Source of the DNA: an uncultured delta proteobacterium
GTDB lineage: Bacteria; Myxococcota_A; Bradymonadia; REDH01
Assembly (NCBI GenBank): GCA_903912275.1
Contig: CAIWGR010000661.1
Coordinates: forward strand, 1-15,124
Length of the DNA: 15,124 nucleotides
Direction of reading: 5' to 3'
The notes beneath the pieces were generated by a model that saw only the letters and a list, made by a program, of their open reading frames with translations, had not been told where the DNA came from and did not search any database. Every line of letters starts with the position of its first letter. Positions within the stretch are counted from its first letter, which is position 1. Of this stretch, positions 8,201 through 12,527 are shown piece after piece. The position numbers and the translations under genes are program-made.

Positions 8201-8596
8201 TACCTGTCCAGCGGTCGCACAATCGGTGTCGGTCGTCGCGTAGACGCAGGTCCCATCGGTGCAGGTTCCGGCAGCATCGGCCACGACAGCAACCGTCGCG
8301 TTGCAGCGCGGCTCGGGCGGCGCATTGCAGGTCACGCCGTCGCAGGGATCAACCGGGGGCGGGCTGCAGGCCCCTGCCTCACAACCGTTCGGACACTCGG
8401 TCCGGATAGGCACCCACTGGCAGGTTCCTTCCACGCACTGACCGCCACCAAGGGCCGATACCTGAACCGTGCCGTCGCAGACCGGGTCGGGAATGCGCGT
8501 GCAGTCCTCGGCGCAGGTCACCGCGCTACCGCTCTCGTCGCCACAGGCGGTCAGCAGCAGCAACGCAGAAAAGAGCAGGGCAACGCGCTTGAGCAT
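5234..8596 (-). CDS. Secreted lipoprotein with 13 eight-cysteine repeats and two C-terminal lamin-tail-like domains
   Basis: The product is about 1120 residues. The N-terminus MLKRVALLFSALLLLTAC is a lipoprotein signal with the lipobox Cys at residue 18; Gly-Asp follow. Residues 28-796 are 13 tandem units, each with eight cysteines (spacing about C-x4-C-x7-C-x10-15-C-x4/6-C-x7-9-C-x5-6-C-x4-C) and a frequent C-x-G-V-[ST]-C-x-A-P-P core. Two related domains follow at about 802-957 and 963-1117. Each starts with an ITE-type strand and a WFEV(K/R)N motif and ends in WC...GTPGxxNxxC, typical of bacterial lamin-tail domains. I count 109 Cys. The predicted place is the outer membrane or cell surface, as a disulfide-rich stalk carrying two beta-sandwich domains. 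The ATG at 8596 is preferred over an upstream in-frame GTG at 8641, because it puts the signal peptide at the very N-terminus. The role is unknown; a surface adhesin or structural protein is a guess. Confidence 0.88.
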   Translation of the reverse strand: MLKRVALLFSALLLLTACGDESGSAVTCAEDCTRIPDPVCDGTVQVSALGGGQCVEGTCQWVPIRTECPNGCEAGACSPPPVDPCDGVTCNAPPEPRCNATVAVVADAAGTCTDGTCVYATTDTDCATAGQVCDAGFCRAPLPCDGVSCDAPPAAFCDGRTAVAYPTAGICDGGTCNYQEVRTACAGANDCIDGACVAVDRCSGVSCSAPPAPFCRGTVATAYDAAGSCEAATGNCAYNTNETDCAASGLRCVSGTCQLPAGDPCAGVVCNAPIGATCEGAIAHTFVGACNPRTRACEYSTPTDIDCSATGLECVGGRCLPPDLCAGVSCDAPPAATCEGTVSVVSTLPGLCADGSCGYSVVRTNCAARGFICQDGFCTDPAACLGVSCDVAPVPVCIGEVAVAFGSAGTCRDGECFYPETSEDCGAYGGTCLGGECDYSGSCNVADCITPPASVCDGDVAVRYPANGSCVRGACGYTETRVDCAARGSSCVDAACINIDLCEGVVCTAPPVNRCIGQTLRSFGEGVCNPGTGVCEYAPLNTDCTANAATCVAGGCLPNDLCAGITCNTPPAPACAGGSAVTYALPGSCVAGDCFYAEASQDCAAEGGYCLSGACEIPNLCLGVSCVTPPANLCVGDTAVTFDRAGLCLAGDCNYQRRETDCALAGGVCTDAACQSVDRCAGVTCDAPPADSCDSGAVVRLYNGVGTCIAATGACDYPNGTVDCTVSGAVCTDGACVSTDPCYGVTCPAFDAPYCAGDQAVTVAEGVCVDGGCDYAAALSYEDCTLIGRVCSGGLCQLPVATVAAGELIITEASFTGSTGGAWFEVKNITGRELDLRGLTIRAGAQTLFIGAAQPIGPGDYGVLASSSAVIGDLIPTFISDTFPALAPTDTLALLAGSTSVAQINFASGIATSLAASTQLEPRSYRTAPTAAASWCVATESFDIGLVGTPGYVNSPCPANVTAFAEITEIMLLPAEEPDANFQWFEVRNRTSADVDLTGLQVVVGGAVAAQLGEGNVLPAYGLIVFGTTSAAAGGRVDILYGSGTTAVTPGSLELRMAGVTIDLVSWSGSWPVGAGASMQVSNSVASNDSVLNWCLSTARYDATTNLGTPGALNGVCPAR
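5246..5710 (-). other. Second lamin-tail-like domain of the lipoprotein
   Basis: This is a diverged copy of the preceding domain: AEITEIMLLP, FQWFEVRN, VDLTGLQVVV, YGLIVFG, then NWC, LGTPGALN and a final Cys three residues before the stop. The shared WC...GTPGxxNxxC ending suggests an internal duplication and a conserved disulfide within each copy. Its ligand cannot be read from the sequence. Confidence 0.7.
5726..6193 (-). other. First lamin-tail-like domain of the lipoprotein
   Basis: This segment follows the last cysteine repeat. It contains GELIITEASF, AWFEVKN, LDLRGLTI and GDYGVLA, then ends with SWC, GTPGYVN and a final Cys. That order (ITE strand, WFE(V/L)xN, D(L)xGxxI, and a W/GTPGxxN end) fits the LTD beta-sandwich fold seen in many bacterial surface proteins. 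The assignment rests on motif recognition only. Confidence 0.7.
6209..8515 (-). repeat. Tandem array of thirteen ~175-base units encoding eight-cysteine modules
   Basis: Units of 57-63 codons begin (minus-strand 5' ends) at about 8515, 8344, 8167, 7993, 7804, 7624, 7447, 7270, 7093, 6913, 6736, 6559 and 6373, and the last cysteine codon ends at 6209. All thirteen keep eight cysteines. The first is the most divergent, with CAEDC instead of CxxxxC and a shortened C6-C7 gap. Units 3, 4, 8 and 11, counting the first full unit as 1, have six residues instead of four between C4 and C5. Similarity is clear in protein but has decayed at the DNA level, so the array looks old and under selection. Confidence 0.88.
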
Positions 8597-8674
8597 GGGG
8601 GTATCCGATGACGGCAGGAGAGCGACTGGGAACTCTGGCACTTCTTACTGCCAGCCGCCCCGATCGCCGCGCGG

Positions 8675-8703
8675 TTGATAGTCCCGCCCTCACCGCCGTT
8701 CAA
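8675..8703 (-). promoter_or_regulatory. Candidate sigma-70-type promoter for the lipoprotein gene
   Basis: On the minus strand, TTGAAC (8703-8698) and TATCAA (8680-8675) are separated by exactly 17 bases, each matching four of six consensus positions. Transcription would start near 8668, leaving a leader of about 70 bases. That leader contains a small hairpin, CTGGCA/TGCCAG at 8635-8654. No strong Shine-Dalgarno sequence precedes the ATG at 8596. Confidence 0.4.
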
Positions 8704-8798
8704 GACAGCAGCCTCCGAAAGGCGGGCGTGTGACAGGCGACCGTCGGGAAGCACAGTGAAGATTCGACGGGCCGCTCAAACCGCACTACCCTGCCCCC

Positions 8799-9602
8799 AT
8801 GCTCTTCAGCGGCCAGCCTCTGCACCTTCAGGTAGGTGAGTTCGAAGGTCCCCTCGATCTTCTGCTCCACCTCATCAAGACGCACGAGGTCGACATCTTC
8901 GACATCCCCATCTCCTTCATCACGGAGAAGTACCTCGCCTACATCGACGCGATGCGGGAGCTCGATCTGGGTGTCGCAGGCGAATACCTCGTCATGGCTG
9001 CCACGCTCATCCAGATCAAAAGCCAGATGCTGCTCCCCAAGCCGGAGACCGCAGAGGCCGACGATGGTGACGGAGCCCTGGCCGACCCCCGCGAGATGCT
9101 CGTCCGACGCCTCCTTGAATACCAGCGCTACAAGGACGCTGCCCGGCTCCTGACCGAGCGAGAGCTCATCGACCGAGATGTCTTCCGGCGCCCCTCCCGC
9201 GCCGAAGAGCTCGTCAAAGAGATCGGACCGCCTGAACTCGTCCCCATCGAACTCTTCCAGCTCCTCACCGCGCTGGGCGAACTCCTCAAGGGAAAGCCGG
9301 CAGAGGTCATCCGGGAGATTTCTCCGGACCGTCTCACTGTGCGCCAGCAGATGACCACCATCGCCGAGCACCTGCGCAAGCAGCCGAAAGCGGCGCTGCT
9401 GGAGCTGGTCTATCTCAACTGCGAGGAGCCGACCCGGCTCGACGTCGTCATCACCTTCCTCGCCATCCTCGAGCTCACCAAGCTCAAGATGATCCGAATC
9501 ACCCAGACCAGCCTCACGGCGCGCGAGCTCTACATCGAACGGGCCGTCGCCGACTGGGATCCGGATAGCGCCTGGCTTGACGGCGCCGACGAGCCCCTCT
9601 AA
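8799..9602 (+). CDS. scpA: Segregation and condensation protein A (ScpA kleisin)
   Basis: ScpA is the kleisin subunit that bridges SMC heads and binds ScpB in the condensin that organises and segregates the chromosome. The 267-residue product shows the hallmark N-terminal segment FEGPLDLLLHLIKTHEVDI, the following helix (IPISFITEKYLAYI), the AATLIQIKSQMLLP segment and a C-terminal winged-helix region (DVVITFLAILELTKLKMIRI). An acidic linker lies near residues 83-95. The ATG at 8799 has no Shine-Dalgarno sequence. TACCCT at 8787-8792 would be a -10 box placing the transcript start close to the ATG, so leaderless translation is possible but unproven. scpB follows after 34 bases, and the two probably form an operon with rluB. 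No smc gene lies in the window. Confidence 0.95.
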   Translation: MLFSGQPLHLQVGEFEGPLDLLLHLIKTHEVDIFDIPISFITEKYLAYIDAMRELDLGVAGEYLVMAATLIQIKSQMLLPKPETAEADDGDGALADPREMLVRRLLEYQRYKDAARLLTERELIDRDVFRRPSRAEELVKEIGPPELVPIELFQLLTALGELLKGKPAEVIREISPDRLTVRQQMTTIAEHLRKQPKAALLELVYLNCEEPTRLDVVITFLAILELTKLKMIRITQTSLTARELYIERAVADWDPDSAWLDGADEPL

Positions 9603-9636
9603 CGGGCGCCCCACAACCTGAACCGCGATTGTCGTG

Positions 9637-10392
9637 ATGACAAACCAACCCGAAACAGACCTCGGCTCCGTGCTCGAGGCTATCCTCTTCGCAGCAGAGC
9701 GACCCCTCTCCCTCATCGAACTCTCCGAAGTGATTCGGACTGTCGAAGAGGTGGTTATCGAGCCCGAGAGCATTCAGGCGCTCCTCGAAGGTGTGCGCGC
9801 GAGACTTGAGGCAGAGGGCCGCGGCTTCGACCTCGTACCCGTGGCAGGCGGCTGGGAGTTCCGAACGCGCGCTGCCTACGCCGACTATGTCCACGTACTC
9901 TTCAAGCGGAAGCCGCAGCGGCTCCATCGCGCTGGCCTCGAAGTGCTGGCCATCATCGCCTACCGCCAGCCCGTCACCCGGCCGGAAATCGACGACATCC
10001 GCGGCGTAGACAGCTCCAACACGCTGCGGCAGCTCCTTGAGCGCAACCTCATCCGCATCCTCGGAAAATCCGACGAGGTCGGACGCCCGCTCATCTACGG
10101 CACCACCTCCGAGTTTCTCGCCTTCTTCGGCATGCAGAACCTCGCCGAGCTGCCCACCCTGCGCGAGTTCACCGAGCTGACGGAAGAGCACATGGTCAAG
10201 CTCCAGGCGCTCGACCAGACGCTCAACGCCAACCTCCAGACCGTGCTGCCGCTCGACCCGAACGGCCTCGCCGGCATCTCGCTTGGCGCCGTCCCGGCCG
10301 GAGAGCGCGCCACCTATCACCAAGACCTTGACCCTACTGCCGATAACCCCACCGAGGGCGGCGACCACCTTGACGAGGAACCCCGTGGCTGA
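9637..10392 (+). CDS. scpB: Segregation and condensation protein B (ScpB)
   Basis: ScpB forms dimers that bind the ScpA linker in the SMC-ScpAB condensin. The product is 251 residues from ATG 9637; a GTG directly before it (9634) is an alternative. Two winged-helix domains are expected. The first starts at LGSVLEAILFAAERPLS. The second includes the family signature LEVLAIIAYRQPVTRPEID, then IRGVDSSNTLRQLLERNLI and GRPLIYGTTSEFLAFFG. A C-terminal tail of about 60 residues (after GMQNLAELPTL) is less conserved and acidic. The Shine-Dalgarno signal is poor, so translation may depend on coupling to scpA. The last eight bases overlap the GTG start of the rluB gene, reproducing the scpA-scpB-rluB order found in many bacteria. 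Confidence 0.94.
   Translation: MTNQPETDLGSVLEAILFAAERPLSLIELSEVIRTVEEVVIEPESIQALLEGVRARLEAEGRGFDLVPVAGGWEFRTRAAYADYVHVLFKRKPQRLHRAGLEVLAIIAYRQPVTRPEIDDIRGVDSSNTLRQLLERNLIRILGKSDEVGRPLIYGTTSEFLAFFGMQNLAELPTLREFTELTEEHMVKLQALDQTLNANLQTVLPLDPNGLAGISLGAVPAGERATYHQDLDPTADNPTEGGDHLDEEPRG
10375..10379 (+). promoter_or_regulatory. Ribosome binding site GAGGA deciding the rluB start
   Basis: GAGGA lies five bases before GTG 10385, inside the end of scpB. It supports this GTG as the start over the 34-codon upstream extension, which is the scpB tail read in another frame. Confidence 0.7.
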
Positions 10393-11845
10393 ACGACTCC
10401 AGAAATATCTCGCGACCGCAGGTGTCGCCAGCCGACGGGCCTGTGAGACCCTCATCGAGTCCGGCCGGATCAAGGTCAACGGCATCGTCGTCAAGACGCT
10501 CGGTACCTCGGTCGAACCTGGCGAAGACGTCGTTGATTTCGATGGCCGCCGCATCGAGCCCGAACGCCTCCAAGTTTACCTGATGGTCAACAAGCCCATC
10601 GGTTATATCTCGGCCGCCTCCGACCCCGAGGGACGCCCCGTCGTCACCTCGCTCGTCCCGCCCGAGTATGGCCGCGTCTACCCCGTCGGCCGCCTCGACT
10701 GGGACACCGAGGGCGCCGTCATCCTCACCAACGATGGTGAACTGACCCAGCTGCTCACCCACCCGCGCCACGAAGTGGCGAAGATCTACCAGGCAAAGCT
10801 GCGCGGCATCGTCGATAACATGGACCCGCGCATCGAGCGGCTCCGTCAGGGCGTCATGCTCGACGACGGCTACGTCACGCTGCCCGCAGACGTCATCCGC
10901 GACAGTGACACCGGCAACCACACCTGGTTTGTCGTCGGCATCCGCGAGGGCAAGAACCGCCAGATTCGCCGCATGTTCGAGGCCGTCCATCTCGACCTCA
11001 TCAAGCTCCGCCGCGTGGCCTACGCCACCGTGCAGCTTGGCGCCGTCCCGCTGGGCGACCACCGGAGGCTGCTCGACAGCGAAGTCGAGGCGCTCTACCG
11101 CGCCGCTGGCTCGGAGCGCGACCTGCTCAAGGCCTCGCGTGGACGCGTCCCCACGCGGCAGCGCGACAGCCGCGTGAATGCGATCAAGGAGGCTGGCAAG
11201 GCCATCAAGGAGGAGCAGATCATCGCGGCCAAGGCGGAGGGTCGCATGGGCGACCGCAAGACGGCCCGCACAGGCTCCATCGTTGGAAGCGGCGAGGGTC
11301 GTACCGCGAGACCGGCTCGTCCGGAGCGGAGCGATCGTGCCGCTCGTCCGGGTGACCGGGCTGCACGCCCAGAACCGTTGATCGTTGGCAGCGAGGGTCG
11401 TACCGCGAGACCGGCTCGTCCGGAGGGCATCGAACGGCCCGAACGGCAGGGCCGCCCCGAGCGCGCCGACCGTCCCGCTCGTCCGGGAAACCGCCCTGCG
11501 CGTCCTGAGCGGAGTGACCGGCCTGCACGTCCGGGAGACCGGCCTGCACGTCCCGAGCGCGCTGACCGTCCGGCTCGCCCCGAGCGCAGTGATCGTCCGG
11601 CGCGTCCCGAGCGCAGCGACCGGCCTGCACGTCCCGAGCGCGCTGACCGTCCGGCTCGTCCTGAGCGCAGCGACCGTCCGGCTCGTCCGGGAGACCGCCC
11701 TGCCCGTCCCGAGCGCAGTGATCGTCCGGCGCGTCCCGAGCGCAGCGACCGGCCTGCGCGTCCCGAGCGCAGCGACCGGCCTGCGCGTCCTGCAGCGCCG
11801 CGCGCAGCCCGCCCGACCGCCCCCGCCCGAAAGCGCACCCGCTAG
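10385..11845 (+). CDS. rluB: 23S rRNA pseudouridine synthase of the RsuA/RluB family with a long repetitive Arg/Pro-rich tail
   Basis: The enzyme converts a specific uridine of ribosomal RNA to pseudouridine; by gene order and similarity it is probably RluB acting on 23S rRNA. The product is 486 residues from GTG 10385. Residues 2 to about 60 are an S4 RNA-binding domain (RLQKYLATAGVASRRACETL). The catalytic domain covers about 65-240, with GRLDWDTEGAVILTNDGEL holding the catalytic Asp105 and EGKNRQIRRMFEAV near residue 195. After a basic linker, residues 307-486 are low complexity: RPARP occurs 13 times in 363-469, spaced by ERSD, ERAD or GD, and the end is ARKRTR. The core is of ordinary size, so the tail nearly doubles the protein and probably adds charged RNA or ribosome contacts. 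The TAG stop shares CTAG with the stop of the next, convergent gene. Confidence 0.92.
   Translation: MAERLQKYLATAGVASRRACETLIESGRIKVNGIVVKTLGTSVEPGEDVVDFDGRRIEPERLQVYLMVNKPIGYISAASDPEGRPVVTSLVPPEYGRVYPVGRLDWDTEGAVILTNDGELTQLLTHPRHEVAKIYQAKLRGIVDNMDPRIERLRQGVMLDDGYVTLPADVIRDSDTGNHTWFVVGIREGKNRQIRRMFEAVHLDLIKLRRVAYATVQLGAVPLGDHRRLLDSEVEALYRAAGSERDLLKASRGRVPTRQRDSRVNAIKEAGKAIKEEQIIAAKAEGRMGDRKTARTGSIVGSGEGRTARPARPERSDRAARPGDRAARPEPLIVGSEGRTARPARPEGIERPERQGRPERADRPARPGNRPARPERSDRPARPGDRPARPERADRPARPERSDRPARPERSDRPARPERADRPARPERSDRPARPGDRPARPERSDRPARPERSDRPARPERSDRPARPAAPRAARPTAPARKRTR
11471..11791 (+). repeat. Tandem 27/21-base repeats encoding the RPARPERSD tail of RluB
   Basis: Thirteen copies of a unit encoding RPARP-ERSD (or ERAD, GD, GN) run in tandem, mostly 27 bases each with some 21-base units. 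Weaker copies begin upstream near 11303, including a repeated stretch around GEGRTARPARPE and GSEGRTARPARPE. DNA similarity between units is high, so copy number may vary by slippage or recombination. The unit is open in several frames on both strands, which creates long false ORFs. Confidence 0.9.
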
Positions 11846-12192
11846 AGCAGCTGAATCCCGAAGGGGCGCATCACCCGGGCGAAGGCCCAGAAGAGCGCCA
11901 TCGTCAGCACCGCACTGAGCCCCAGCGCGCCCCAGAAGCCGAAACGCTCCTGGAGCGCGGGGAAGGCGAGGAACATCGGCAACGTCGGCACCACATACCA
12001 GAAGGTGTAGCGGGCATGCGCCGCGACCTTGCCCGCCGGCGCTCCATCCACCCACATCCAGACCATCGCAAGGATGGTCATCGTGGGAAGAGCAGCGAGC
12101 AGGCCGCCAAGCCGCTCGTAGCGCTTTGCTACCTCGGACAGGGCCACCACCAACGCCGCCGTCACGGCCCACTTCGTTACCAGCCAGGCCAT
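11842..12192 (-). CDS. Small four-helix membrane protein, DUF3147-like
   Basis: The 116-residue product has about four hydrophobic segments (residues 3-18, 29-49, 62-81 and 85-107) and few charges between them. The pattern SEVAKR, then GGLLAALPTMTILAMVWMWVD, FWYVVPTLPMFLAFPAL and FGFWGALGLSAVLTMALFW resembles the DUF3147 family, whose function is unknown. It should sit in the inner membrane. ATG 12192 is chosen because GGAGAGGTGG lies just upstream; an in-frame GTG at 12237 would place the start inside the terminator hairpin of the tRNA gene. The stop TAG overlaps the TAG of the convergent rluB gene. The family call is from memory of the pattern and less sure than the membrane topology. Confidence 0.75.
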   Translation of the reverse strand: MAWLVTKWAVTAALVVALSEVAKRYERLGGLLAALPTMTILAMVWMWVDGAPAGKVAAHARYTFWYVVPTLPMFLAFPALQERFGFWGALGLSAVLTMALFWAFARVMRPFGIQLL

Positions 12193-12194
12193 CG

Positions 12195-12204
12195 CCACCT
12201 CTCC
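12195..12204 (-). promoter_or_regulatory. Ribosome binding site of the small membrane protein gene
   Basis: GGAGAGGTGG on the minus strand ends three bases before the ATG at 12192. It is among the best Shine-Dalgarno sequences in the window and decides the start in favour of this ATG. Confidence 0.65.
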
Positions 12205-12218
12205 CGAACCGTTGTCCC

Positions 12219-12251
12219 AAAACGAAAAGCGCCACACCGAAGTGTGGCGCT
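12219..12251 (-). terminator. Intrinsic terminator after tRNA-fMet
   Basis: A perfect 10-base-pair stem, AGCGCCACAC (12251-12242) and GTGTGGCGCT (12237-12228), closes a TTCG loop (12241-12238), the very stable C(UUCG)G tetraloop. It is followed by TTTCGTTTT. It lies eight bases past the end of the tRNA and 27 bases before the start of the small membrane protein gene, so it should end the tRNA transcript and insulate the next gene. Confidence 0.9.
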
Positions 12252-12259
12252 ATCGTAAG

Positions 12260-12333
<74 letters not shown>

Positions 12334-12341
12334 ACAGGGAT

Positions 12342-12358
12342 TCACCAAGGCTTGGTGA
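12342..12358 (-). repeat. Palindrome in the 5' leader of tRNA-fMet
   Basis: TCACCAAG and CTTGGTGA form perfect 8-base arms around one central base. The element lies eight bases before the mature 5' end of the tRNA and within the first bases after the predicted transcription start. With a one-base centre it makes a tight hairpin only if a few pairs open, so it could be a leader structure or a protein operator. Confidence 0.5.
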
Positions 12359-12367
12359 GGTCGCGGC

Positions 12368-12396
12368 GTTCTATCGGCGCCCTCCTAGGCTGTCAA
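12368..12396 (-). promoter_or_regulatory. Promoter of tRNA-fMet
   Basis: On the minus strand a perfect -35 box, TTGACA (12396-12391), is followed after exactly 17 bases by TAGAAC (12373-12368), matching four of six -10 positions. The next bases, GCCGCG, form a G/C-rich discriminator as in stable-RNA promoters under stringent (ppGpp) control. Transcription should start near 12361. Confidence 0.75.
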
Positions 12397-12527
12397 TGGA
12401 GCGGGCCGAGATAGTTTGCAATGCGTCGAGAACCGTCGCGCTCCGACCTTGGCTCGACGCTTCATGGACCAGCGACGGGACGGCGCTCCGCTGCACCGAT
12501 GGGCTGCATCCTGGAAGCCTCCTCACC
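12397..12527. other. Gene-free stretch between the methyltransferase fusion and the tRNA promoter, with a hairpin
   Basis: No coding frame here is convincing. An inverted repeat, GCGTCGAG at 12423-12430 and CTCGACGC at 12453-12460, has perfect 8-base arms; inside it GTCG (12434-12437) and CGAC (12443-12446) can add four pairs. It lies about 70 bases downstream of the stop of the homocysteine methyltransferase fusion gene. It lacks a T-tract, so it may be a transcript end or stability structure and not an intrinsic terminator. Confidence 0.4.

Noticed and set aside
7600..8409. 269-codon plus-strand frame opposite the cysteine repeats, rich in Arg and Cys
   Set aside because: It is the complement of the periodic lipoprotein array. 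The periodicity comes from the opposite strand, and there is no signal, ribosome site or motif.
6209..8515. Regular repeats considered as a CRISPR array
   Set aside because: Units are about 175 bases, diverged at the DNA level and in a continuous reading frame; there are no identical short repeats with unique spacers and no cas genes.
8700..9773. 357-codon minus-strand frame opposite scpA
   Set aside because: It is a shadow of scpA; the translation is acidic and repetitive without recognisable domains, whereas the plus strand encodes a clear ScpA.
10283..10384. Longer N-terminus for the rluB product
   Set aside because: The extra 34 codons are the scpB C-terminal tail in another frame. The S4 domain starts right after GTG 10385, which has a good ribosome site.
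9514..10554. 346-codon minus-strand frame opposite scpB
   Set aside because: It lies antisense to scpB and the start of rluB, both strongly supported by family motifs, and shows none of its own.
10334..12235. 633-codon open frame on the minus strand across rluB and the small membrane gene
   Set aside because: It overlaps two well-supported genes and the translation is low-complexity Thr/Arg/Ala from the antisense of the 27-base repeats, which are open in several frames.
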